Assembly: GCA_019022495.1 (NCBI GenBank) | Contig: JAFEKR010000001.1 | Location: forward strand, 2,418,001 to 2,482,000 | Direction of reading: 5' to 3' | DNA from: Epichloe hybrida | Lineage: Eukaryota; Ascomycota; Sordariomycetes; Hypocreales; Clavicipitaceae | Length of the DNA: 64,000 bases | Part shown: positions 12,987-22,949 of the stretch, in pieces | How the letters are laid out: every line of letters starts with the position of its first letter | Numbering within the stretch: position 1 is the first letter of the stretch | The notes under the pieces: generated by a model | Databases searched by the model: none | Told to the model about the DNA's origin: nothing | Seen by the model: only the letters and a program-made list of their open reading frames with translations | Program-made: the position numbers and the translations under genes

Positions 12987-13003
12987 GGTTATAAGCCTAG
13001 CGC
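12987..13003 (+). other. Copia primer-binding site (initiator tRNA-Met anticodon arm type)
   Basis: Directly after the 5' LTR lies GGTTATAAGCCTAGCGC. Copia elements classically prime from a half-molecule of initiator tRNA-Met cut in the anticodon arm. The reverse complement of that arm, as I remember it, is this 17-mer apart from two positions. Those two are G-to-A and C-to-T, exactly the RIP type. The match relies on my memory of the tRNA sequence. Confidence 0.7.
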
Positions 13004-13639
13004 TTATAATTACGCCCTTACCTTTCTTTTTATTTTTCCCTTTTATCTAACTATTATAATCTTATATATAATCACATATCTTTTCCTAATATCTTATTAA
13101 AGCAGATTACTTAACTTATAGGGTAGTATAAAGACCTTTTTCCTTTCCTAAAAACTAATAACACTATATAAGTTAAGATTAGATTAATTATAATTTAGCT
13201 TCCTTTTATATATATAAAGCTGTAAAAATTTTATATAACTAGGAATTAAATGCATAACCTTTATATATTATTTTCCTAATTTATAAGCATAATAATTTTT
13301 CTCTAAGCTATAAACTTATATATTACTTAACACTATATAATCTTTTATAATATATATAAAAAGTTAATCCCTTCTAGGTAAATCTTAGTAAATAGTAAGC
13401 TAGGATAAGACATTCCTTATAGAACTACCTTAAGTACCTAAAACTAATAATCTAGATTTATTACTATCTAAAGTAAAGTAGTATATAGTAAAGTAAGTAA
13501 AGTAAGTATAGTAAATTCTAGGTAAAGTATTACCCTCTAACTAGGCTAAGGTAAAATATTTTAAGGTATTTAAAAACGCCTTTTAGGCTACTTATATTCT
13601 TAACTTTATATCTTTATATATTAGTAGCTATATAGTAAT

Positions 13640-14615
13640 TTAATCCTTAGAGAGCTATTACTATAACTCCTATTAGACTAAATTAATAATAATTAGTATT
13701 AAATACATATAGTAATAGGAGTATATGAATTCTAATATATAACCTTACCCTTTCTTTCCTTTTATTATAGCTAATAATATAGGTACTTCTAGTACTATTC
13801 TAGCTACTTAACCTAATCTAACTAAACTTAATAATATTACTAAGGCATAGTATATAAGGACTATAGTTATTACTTCTCTTAAAGGGGCTAAGAACTTTAA
13901 GGAATAGGAGATCTTAATCTAAATATAAGTTTATATTATATAGCTTATACTATATTTAACTAGAGTAACTCTATAGTCTTAAGAGACTAATAAGTATTAT
14001 ACTATTCTCTCTTCTATTATATAGCAAAGCCTCTTTTTATAAGTCTAAAAGAATTTAACGTATATAGGATAAACTAATATAATACTAGTTACTAATATAA
14101 TATAATTAATTAAAAGCGATTATAGCTTTAAGGCTAATTTAGCTATTATTAAGCTACTATAGTAATTCTCTTAATTAAAGAGGGCTAATTTCTCTATAAT
14201 AAGAGCTTAGCTAGACTATTACTAAAACCTTTAGAACTAGATCTATAAGATTAAAAAGATCCCTAATATTATTTAGGTATTATAGATAATTAAAGCTATT
14301 AAAGGTTTAATGCCTAATATTTATAACGCATAGAAGATTAAGGGATTCTCTAAATATAAGCTTATAAAGGAAGGTATACTTACCTATTTAATATATAAAG
14401 CTAATAAGCCTTAGAAGGACTAAAAGGTTAACTTTAATACCTAATAAAAGAATAATAAGGATAATGCTAATATAAAAGGTAAAGGCAAAGTTTTAATAAA
14501 GAAAAACAAAACCTCTAAGACTATTAAGCTAGATTATAGTTATTTAATCTCTCTAGGATAACCTATTTATTTAAAGGATAATTACTAGAAGCTTTATCTA
14601 GAGAAAAAGCCTAAC
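13640..14615 (+). pseudogene. Copia gag relic with zinc-knuckle remnant
   Basis: Around 13880 the frame reads LKGAKNFKE-stop-EI, matching the LxGxENYEEW-type opening of fungal Copia gag with Trp turned into a stop. At about 14525-14610 the remnant DYSYLIS...PIYLKDNY, then KLYLEKKPN, corresponds to a CCHC zinc knuckle followed by the usual WKLHPEKKP-like tail. The cysteines are changed to Tyr or Ser and Trp to stop, all explicable by C-to-T or G-to-A. The capsid-like protein is no longer encoded. The relic ends where the Gypsy element begins. Confidence 0.75.
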
Positions 14616-14885
14616 TGTCAGGAGCGCAGAGGTCAAAGATAGGATGTTTATTGAAGTAGGTCTTTAGAGAACCTTTAGGCCATGCGGATAACAAAGAGGC
14701 TAGCTAGCTATAAGATAGCTATGTGCTTATAGAGCGAGGTATTTATTAAAGACTACGCATATTATTAGTGCTAGGTTAGAGATTAAAACCTTTACGCACT
14801 TACCCCTAGCTAGTATTTATCTAGTAATAACTATAATAGTCTTAGCTATTACTTTATTCTTAACCTTTTAGTATAAGCTATAATA
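14616..14885 (+). repeat. Gypsy 5' LTR (270 bp)
   Basis: Its first roughly 135-150 bp retain GC-containing sequence (TGTCAGGAGCGCAGAGG). The last roughly 95 bp are RIP-mutated compared with the 3' LTR. It contains AGAGATTAA at 14778-14786, complementary to 14888-14896 just past the LTR end, a possible self-primer. Confidence 0.9.
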
Positions 14886-15359
14886 AATTAATCTCTCTTA
14901 ACCTTTTTAAGAATATAAACTATTAGCTAGATTATTATATAGCTAACACTTTAAAGATCTATAAGAAATATACTAGTACCTTATAATAATAAAGCTATAG
15001 ATAATTAGGAAGATAGGGAACCCCTATAATCTAGAACTATAGATAATAGGGTATAATAAACGCTACTTAATCCTAATTTAAGTAAAGGTATAGATAATAT
15101 AACTAAAGAAAAAAGGGCATTATAGTAATACTATAAGGTTATATAATCTAAGCTATATTACCTTTAGAGGAGATAAGAGGTCTTATAGATAAAGGTATAA
15201 ATTAAAGAGCTTAAGGCAAATCTAGGATTAGCTAGACCTTAAACTAGACTTATAATTACCCCTTAATTAGGACTTATAATTACCTCTTAAATATTAGCTA
15301 TAATTTTACCTATAGTCTATAGTAATATAGTAGTAATTATATAATAAGGTAGTCTTATT

Positions 15360-17490
15360 AAAATATAGATAAAAATGCTTATATATAAAGGGGAAATATA
15401 TAAAAGCCTATAGAATTTCTTAGTAAACTTAGATATACTATTTAAATTAGACTACTATACCTTTAAGGATAATATAACTAAGGTAGCGTATATAGGCAGT
15501 TACCTAGCTAGTAATATAAAGTAATAGTAAATGCGTTATGTAGCTATAAATAGGTATATAAATTATTTATTAATTACCTAGGTAAATTTCCTAGAATAGT
15601 TAAAAACTAGAATAATAGATATAAGTATAAGATACTTAAAAGTAATAAGGTTATTACTAAATCTTAGGTAAAAGAATAGCTAATTATTTTAATCCTTTAT
15701 ATAAGCCTAGGATAAGGTAAAAGCTAAGTTACCTAAAGAAATCCCTATATATTTTAGAATTATAATTTTTCTAAATAGCTTAAATAACACTATAAGGAAG
15801 CAAATAATTAGTTAAGAGATCTTAATAACCTAGAGCTAACTATAAGGCTAGGGTAAGAAAGCAAAGGTTATAATAAGTTTAAGCTAAAATAATAAAAAAG
15901 GTTAGGACTTTAAAAGAAAGAGGTAATGCTCTTATTTTATATTACCTATAAATAGGGCGTAGTAATAAAGCTATGTCTCCTAATATAATACTAGTTTAAT
16001 TAGTATAGACCTAGGAATATAATCTTACTATAGAATACCCTATAGATAATAGAATAAGAATATAAGTATCTTTATAATAAGATAACTAGTAGTTAGCTAT
16101 ATAAGCGCTATTTAATATAAGCATATAGTCTTTAATAATTTATCTAAAATTATTATTAAAAAAGGATTAGGAGAATATAATTTAATTAGATAGGATATTA
16201 AAGAGTGTAAGTAAAAAAGTAATTTTATATTAAGGAATTCTAAAAAAAAATTAGTTAAGATAAAAGATAGTATAGGATTTATAAAGGTTTACTAAGTTAG
16301 TTACTTTATTACTAATATAGGTAAAGGGATAATTCTAGGTATAGACTAGATTAAAGAGTATTTACTTATAATTATATATTAGGAGCACAAATACTAGAGA
16401 TATCTAGTAATAATAAAATATCTCTCCTTTACTTATAGTAAGTAGTAAGTATATAAAGAGAAAAAAATAATAGTAATTACTTTATTATTAGGAGTAATAA
16501 AGATTAAGCTAAGTATTTTAGAAAATAAAAATTAAAAAGGAAAAGAAAAAAGCTAATTAAAGAACCTAGTAGTAATAGATATATAAATAAATAGTAAAGT
16601 AGCTATATAAATCCTTAAGTACGCTTATTTATAGTAAAAAAGCAAAGGTATTATAGTTATGCTAATTTTAGAAAACGCAAGTAATAAAGAAGCTACATTA
16701 AATTAGGATAAGAGCACTAAGTGCCTTATACTAATAATCCTAGAAGAATATAGGGAGTTTATAGATGTTTTTTCTAAGGAGTTAGTAGGTAAGCTTCCTA
16801 AACTAGGAGGTTATACTTATATAATTAAATTAGAAGAAGAAAAAACACTACCTTAGAGGCCTATATATAATTTAGCTAAAAGGGAGCTAGAGGTTCTTAG
16901 AGAGTACCTTATAAGTATATAGCTTAAAGGGTAAATTAAAAGATTAGTTAGCCTAGCTAAAGCCCTGATTTTATTTATTCTAAAGAAAGGAGGGAAATTA
17001 AGGCTTTATATAAATTATAGGGGCCTAAATAAGATTATAATTAAGAATAAGGCCCCTTTACCTCTTATTACTAAAATTCTTAATTAATTAGTAAGCATAG
17101 TTATTTTTATAGTCCTAGATTTAAAAGATACGTATTACTAGCTATATATTTGCTTAGGTAATAAGTAGAAAATAGCATTCTATTATTAATATAGCTACTT
17201 TAAATATCTAGTAATGCTATTTAGACTAGTTAATACACTAGTAACTTTTTAGGAGTATATTAATAATACTCTTAAAGGACTTATTAATAAGACCTATATT
17301 ATTTATCTAGATAATACGCTAATATATAGTAGTAAGGTTAAAGATTATATGGAGTATATTAAATAAGTTTTATATAGGTTTAAAGAGATAAGTCTTTTTA
17401 TTAACCTTAAGAAGTATTAATTTTTAGTTAAGGAAGTTAAATTTTTAGGCTTTAAGATATTAGAGAAAGGTATTATAATAGACCTAGTAA
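15360..17490 (+). pseudogene. Gypsy gag-protease-reverse transcriptase relic
   Basis: The gag remnant reads YKSL-stop-NFLVNLDILFKLDYYTF. Protease shows FITNIGKGIILGIDWIKEYL, matching the segment following the active site in which Gypsy proteases read LILGMDWL. Reverse transcriptase is clear: LEVLREYL, KRLVSLAKALILFILKKGGKLRL, YINYRGLNKIIIKNKAPLPLI, VLDLKDTYY, and the active-site box YLDNTLIYS (from YLDDxLIYS). Stops fall where Trp or Gln stood. This is a former polyprotein now fully inactive. I give only short fragments because the frame shifts between them were not all resolved. Confidence 0.85.
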
Positions 17491-17809
17491 GAGTTAAAGT
17501 AATTATAACCTAGCTAATACTATATAGCGTTTTTAATATTTAGTTATTTCTTAGTTTTACTAGATTTTACTGCTATTTTATTAAATAATATAGTAAAGTT
17601 ATTATTTTATTAATAAATTGCCTTAGAGGGAATTAACTAGTAATATTTAAACTAGAACCCTATAAGCTAGTAGTGTTTAAAGAGCTTTAATAAAGATTTT
17701 AGGAAGCGCTAATTTTAGTGCATTTTAACTTACTTACATATCTTAGAGTGGAGATAAATGCATCTAGACATATAATTAGGGCTATACTTATAATATTAGT
17801 GCTAGGTTA

Positions 17810-17814
17810 CTAGC
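17810..17814. repeat. TRIM target-site duplication, left copy (CTAGC)
   Basis: CTAGC immediately before 17815 is repeated exactly at 18349-18353, immediately after the TRIM. This proves a discrete integration into the Gypsy RNase H region. Confidence 0.92.
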
Positions 17815-17876
17815 TGTGATGATCTAGGCTTTGCCTAGACCTAGCAATATAGGTGTCAATTGCACAAGTTACAGGG

Positions 17877-17886
17877 ACTTGTGCAA
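17877..17886 (+). other. Putative self-primer in the TRIM LTR
   Basis: ACTTGTGCAA is the exact reverse complement of TTGCACAAGT at 17987-17996, one base past the LTR end. In Tf1/sushi elements the 5' end of the RNA anneals to such a site and is cleaved to prime reverse transcription. The same decamer also forms a perfect 10-bp hairpin inside the LTR with 17859-17868. Confidence 0.6.
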
Positions 17887-18010
17887 TGCGTATTCTTTTG
17901 TTACCTTATGGCGTAACGGAATTAGGGTTAAACCCACATGGTGGCGCAGGCACCCGCGATTAGCCCTTAGGGCTAGACTATGACATTTGCACAAGTTATC
18001 TAAGGTTATA

Positions 18011-18020
18011 GGTTCGAACC
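18011..18020 (+). promoter_or_regulatory. B-box-like element in TRIM core
   Basis: GGTTCGAACC matches the core of the tRNA/SINE internal promoter B box, and TATAAAAAGG follows at about 18030. An A-box-like TGGCGTAACGG lies about 90 bp upstream (17909-17919), too far for a tRNA gene. No cloverleaf can be drawn. It may be coincidental or a remnant of RNA polymerase III promoter sequence. Confidence 0.3.
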
Positions 18021-18348
18021 GGCTACGTGTATAAAAAGGTACACTATAGGGCAGCCATAACGGGGTTCTTCCTAGGCTTACAGGGACAATAAAAGAGAGG
18101 GTCCCTAGGGGATGCGTGGTATTGCTAGCTTATAAGGGGTTAATAGGAAGAAGAAGATCACCTAGGGAAAGGGCCTATGTAATAATCTAGGCTTTGCCTA
18201 GACCTAGCAATATAGGTGTTAATTGCATAAGTTACAGGGACTTGTGCAATGCGTATTCTTTTGTTGCCTTATGGCGCAACGGAATTGGGGTCAAACCCAC
18301 ATGGTGGCGCAGGCACCCGCGATTAGCCCTTAGGGCTAGACTATGACA

Positions 18349-18353
18349 CTAGC
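18349..18353. repeat. TRIM target-site duplication, right copy (CTAGC)
   Basis: Exact partner of 17810-17814. Confidence 0.92.
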
Positions 18354-19429
18354 ACTTAGTTATGTTTATATTAAGGAAGATAACTAATACTAAATTATAA
18401 TATTTAATACCTAATAGCGAATTATTAGCTATCTAAGAGGCTTTTTATATATAGAGACACTATCTTGCTTATTTAGCTTATATAATTAAAGTTATTATAG
18501 ATTATTTAAACTATAAGTACCTTACTATAAAGCCTAAGCTTACTAGTAAGTAAGTAACTATACTTAATAAGCTTTATCCTTTTAATTTTAAGATTATATA
18601 TTATATAAGGAAATTAAATCTTACTAACTTACTTTTAAGAAGACTAGATTTTATAAGTAAGGTAAGGAAAGAGAAAGTAATAACTATATAACTTCTTACC
18701 TTTTTATCTAAATTTATAAATACTAAGAGATAGGAATACTATAGTAATATTATTAATGCTATAGGTTTATAAAAACATTACTTAATATAACTAATAGTTA
18801 GTTATAATAACACTATAATAATACTACTAATATCTAGGGTTTTAAAAAATTATAACTTAACTATATTCCTAAAAAACCTAATAATCTAGATAATCTTAGA
18901 AGAGTTATATTAGTAAGGTTATTTAATACTTTTTATACTTCTATTAATAAGCAATAAGCTAGCTATAGTAATACTATTAGTACTTAGTATATATATTATT
19001 TATTGCTTAATTATTTTAATTTTCCTATTAGACTAGCTATTACTAATAGGAATAGACTAGTATAGGTTATTACTAGTAAGTAGTAAGGGCGCCCCTTAAA
19101 AACATTACTTATCTATGTCCTTATAAGACTAAAAGTATTTATTAAACTAATTACTTATAGAGATATTATAGCTAGGATTTAATCTATTTAGAGAACCTTT
19201 TCTAAGTTTAACTCTAACTTTCTAGAAAAGAGCTTAGAATTAAAACCCTTAATTTAAGTCTTATTATATAAAGCATAGTAAGGTAATAACTTTACTATAG
19301 CTTAATTAAAGTTACTTAAAAGCAGTAATATAGCTATATCCTAGATATAGTTAATTAGACTCTCTAAGCTATTAATATTTAAGAATTATATTTTTATTTC
19401 TCTAGATATAAGAAAAGAAATTTTATTAC

Positions 19430-20690
19430 TAACTTATAATAACCTTATTACTAGGCACTAAGGAGTAAGTAAAACTCTTTATTAGATTATAAACTAATAT
19501 TATTAGCTAATAATAAAGAAAGATATAAAGGTATATATTAGTACTTATATAAATTATTAGACTTTAAAACTAAGGCATTATAAACTATATAGTAAGCTAG
19601 CTATATTACTAGTGCCTAATTGCCTCTTTTAAGAATTATTAATGGATTTTATTACTAGACTTTTACTAGTAAAAGATTTAAATTAAACCTATAATATAAT
19701 TTTAGTTATTATTAACTGTTTTTTTATAAAATATAGTATTTATATCCCTATTTTAACGTAACTAACTAGTAATAGGCTAGTAACTATATTCTTAGAATAT
19801 GTTTTTAGAGACTATAAAGCCTTAGAAAGTATTATAATAAACTAAGGTTTTATATTTACTAGTGGTTTCTAGATAACTTTTTATTATCTTCTTATAATAA
19901 AGTAACTACTTAGCACTGCTTTTTACCCCTAGATAGACAGTTAAATAAAATATTTAAACTAGGTCTTAGAATATTATTTAAGGGCTTTTGCTTATGCTAA
20001 ATAAACTAATTAAGCAAATAACCTATTAATAGCGTAATTTATATATAATATAAGTAATTACTTAACGCATAGCTACACACTAGTAAAGGTATTATAAGGT
20101 TATAATCCTAGAGGTCTATAATAAGTAGTAGTAAATATCCCTTTAGTAAATAATTAAGCTAAAAGTAGGATTTTAACACTAAGAGAGAAGTATACTATAA
20201 TTAAGTAGCTTTTAAGTAACTTATAGACTTAGTATAAAAAATATTATAATTAGAAAAGAACTCTAATAAGGTTTAAAGTTAGTAACTATATTTTATTATT
20301 AATAAAAAACATTAACCTAAGACACCCTAGTAAGAAGCTAGCTATAAAGTATTTAAGCCCTTATAAGATTAAAAAGGTAATTAGAAGTTATAGATTAGTA
20401 TATTAATTAAAATTACTACCTAGGACTTAATTATATAATATATTTAATATTACTAGTCTTAAACCTTTTAAAGGGGACTTAATAGATATAAAAGATATAT
20501 CCTTACTATAAGATACTATTAAAGATAATAAATAAGAGTTTAAAGTTAAGAGAATTATTTTATATTACTATAATAGAAGGTATTATAAATATCTAGTTAA
20601 ATAAAAAGGCTATAATACTTTAAAGAATTCTTAGGTATTAAAAAGGGATTTTATTACTAGAGAAATTATTAATAACTATAAGTAATAGCT
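19430..20690 (+). pseudogene. Gypsy integrase and chromodomain relic
   Basis: After a degraded zinc-binding start, the core reads LLMDFITRL, then YNIILVIINCFFIKYSIYIPIL, matching the MDFITGLP and YNAILVVVDRFSKxxxYIP blocks of Gypsy integrases. Further on, FRDYKALESIIINQG and FYP-stop-IDS-stop carry the D(35)E region's remains. At about 20540-20690 the frame reads FKVKRIILYYYNRRYYKYLVK-stop-KGYN, then RDFITREIINNY. That is the chromodomain pattern (ILxxRxxRRxxxYLVKWKGY...W), with Trp replaced by a stop. Chromodomains of this type steer integration to heterochromatin. Confidence 0.85.
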
Positions 20691-22635
20691 AAGTAGTAAA
20701 GTTAATATAAGATAATTATATTTTATAACTTAATATACTAAAAATATTAGAAATATTAGAAAATAAAGTTAATTTACTTAGATAACTTAAATAATTTATT
20801 ATATAACTACTAAGCACCTATCCCTTTATAATAAAGTTAGCCCCTAAGATTACTAGTCCCTTATTATTATTAGTAACTATAGAAGCTATAGAGAAAGAGG
20901 CCTTAGGAGTATCTTTATTATTAGAATCCCTCTCTTTATATATATAGACCTAAAGTGCACTAGGGAGCTTAATAAAACTAATATATTTAAGTAAATTAAT
21001 AGTATTTAGTATAAACTACTAGTAAGTTAGTTAAGCATTAGCTATATATATTAAGAAAGCTTACCTTTAGGATATTCTAGGCTATAAAGTAAAGATAGTT
21101 TATAATATTAATTTAAGTCTTTAGATTTATAGTATTACTTAGTAATACTATTATAGTGTGTTTATTATATTTTACCTTATAAGTAATATTAGTAAATATT
21201 TAAGCATAGTAAATATAACTATACTTATTAGAATTTTTATAAACTAGAATAGTATTCTATAGCTTTTTCTTTGCTTTTATAATAGGCTAGTAATAAGTTA
21301 GTAGTAATCTAGTGTCTAGGAAATAGAATTATACTTACTTTATTTTAATAGTAATAACTACCTTTAGAAGTAGCTTTAATAAGTTTAAATAGCCTATTAT
21401 AAAGCTATATAATTTAAGCTAAAGTCTAGTAATATATTAGTAATAACTAGGTAAATTCTAGTTAATAAAGATATACTATAATATAGTTTTTATTATTTTA
21501 AAAGTAATAAGCATATTTTATTAAATAGCTTATTAAATATTAGCTATAAAGAAGTAATAAGTAAGTAAAGAAGTTATACTTAAAGATTTATTATATTTAG
21601 CTAGGAAGGTTTTTTTATTAATAAAGTATCCTAGAATCTTATAAGTACTATTTTTTAGGAGGATATTTTATATTATTACTTACTAATAATAGCGTATATA
21701 TAGAATCTTTTTTAAAGTTATTTTACTAGTAGTAAGTTAGTAATAAAGATACTATAAGAATATAATAAACTTATAATAAGATTTTAAAAGAAGTTTACTT
21801 TTAGGAAAACTTTATAGGAGATTTCTTAGTTAATAGATTTTCTTAAGGCATTAATAAAGGTAAAGTTTAAGCATAAGACTTAGATATAGTAAACTAGCTA
21901 TAAGTTAGCTATAATAAACTAAATAGGGAAGTTATGCTAATAAGAGTATAAACTTATAAGCTAGATAAGGGTAAGAAACTAAGATAAATAAGGATAAATA
22001 ATAATAATAATTAGGGACTAAAAGAGGTTAGTAATTACTAAGTAATAGTAATAAGAGAGCTATTACTTAGCTAGTAAGAGTAACTTATAAGGTTAAGGGA
22101 TATTATAAAAGAAAGGAAAAGTATAAAAAGGGGGAAAAATTAGTCTCTTTTATATTAACCATAGACCCCTTAAGTAATCTAATGCACTATATATAGGTAA
22201 TTTATAAGTTATAATAATAACTATTAGCATTACTAAACGCATATATGCCTAATAGCTATAAGCTTATAGTGACTATAATATAAGCCCTCTAGTTAGACTA
22301 TTTAGAACCCTAGCATTAAGTACCTTATTTATTTAACTAATTATGAAAATTAATACGGGTTATTTATATTGTTTTTTCTAGCTATATAATAGGTAATAAT
22401 ATTTATTTTGCTATAGTAAAGCTATATATAAGCTACTATTAGAATATTACTAACTATAATAAGGGGTTATTTTTAATTAGTGGTATTATTATTATTATTT
22501 CTTTTTATTTACCTACGCGTCTAGATATAAGGTGCCTTATCTTATTTTTCCTTATAAAGCTCTAATATAGTAACTACGCCCTAAGTAAGTAGCTTATTTT
22601 ATAATTAAGGTTAATTATATATAGGGGGGGTATTA
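20691..22635. other. Unexplained 1.9 kb between Gypsy chromodomain and 3' LTR
   Basis: This RIP-degraded DNA follows the chromodomain. Known chromodomain Gypsy elements usually reach their 3' LTR soon afterward. I could not recognise any domain on either strand. A former extra ORF, a long 3' UTR or another old insertion are possible. Confidence 0.45.
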
Positions 22636-22905
22636 TATTAGGAGCGTAAAGGTTAAAGATAAGATATTTATTAAAGTAAGTCTTTAAAGAACCTTTAGGC
22701 TATATAAATAATAAAGAGGCTAGCTAGCTATAAGATAGCTATATGCTTATAGAGCAGGGTATTTATTAAAGACTACGTATATTATTAGTGCTAGGTTAGA
22801 GATTAAAACCTTTACGCACCTGCCTCTAGCTAGTATCTATCTAGCAGCGACTGCAATAGTCTTAGCCATCACTTCGTTCTTAACCTTTCGGTGTAAGCCG
22901 TGACA
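22636..22905 (+). repeat. Gypsy 3' LTR (270 bp)
   Basis: The first half is RIP-mutated compared with the 5' LTR (begins TATTAGGAGCGTAAAGG). The last roughly 95 bp are near-ancestral (TAGCAGCGACTGCAATAG, ending GTAAGCCGTGACA). This is the mirror image of the 5' copy. Confidence 0.9.
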
Positions 22906-22949
22906 ATAATAACTTAAACTAGAACCTAAGCCTCTAAGATAATCTCTTT

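Larger units (their letters stand above)
17815..18348 (+). mobile_element. TRIM-like miniature LTR element, 534 bp
   Basis: Two 171-bp direct repeats (17815-17985 and 18178-18348) begin TGT and end TATGACA. They flank a 192-bp non-coding core. A polypurine stretch AGGGAAAGGGCC precedes the second repeat. Perfect 5-bp target duplications (CTAGC) flank the element. Its base composition is close to normal, an island inside RIP-destroyed Gypsy DNA, so it is either younger than most of the RIP or was largely spared. The LTRs differ at only a few positions, all transitions. It has no coding capacity and must have been mobilised by another element's proteins. A 10-nt sequence just after the first LTR (17987-17996) is complementary to 17877-17886 within the LTR, suggesting self-priming as in Tf1/sushi elements. 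Confidence 0.9.
17560..18640 (+). pseudogene. Gypsy RNase H relic, split by the TRIM
   Basis: Before the insertion the frame reads LRVEINASRHIIRAILI, matching the ...ETDASDYAIGAVL motif of LTR-element RNase H. After it come NSELLAI-stop-EAF, then RHYLAYLAYIIKVIIDYLNYKYL, ending in RRLDFISKV. These correspond to the ExxAIVxAF and TDHxNLxYL blocks and the SRRPDF tether. The TRIM entered between these blocks at 17815. Confidence 0.82.
14616..22905 (+). mobile_element. RIP-degraded chromodomain Gypsy retrotransposon nested in the Copia
   Basis: 270-bp LTRs at 14616-14885 and 22636-22905 begin TGTCA (RIP form TATTA on the right) and end TGACA. Between them, in + order, are gag (about 15360-15890), protease (about 16270-16450), reverse transcriptase (about 16760-17490), RNase H (about 17560-18640, split by a TRIM), integrase (about 19430-20330) and a chromodomain (about 20540-20690). 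That order, with a C-terminal chromodomain, defines chromoviruses of the Gypsy class. A G-rich polypurine tract lies just before the 3' LTR (22622-22630). Many stops prevent function. Flanking five-mers (CTAAC left, ATAAT right) are not a clean target duplication. A 1.9-kb stretch after the chromodomain is unexplained. Confidence 0.9.

Noticed and set aside
18011..18020. tRNA gene at the GGTTCGAACC site
   Set aside because: No acceptor stem, D-arm or anticodon arm can be formed at the right spacing.
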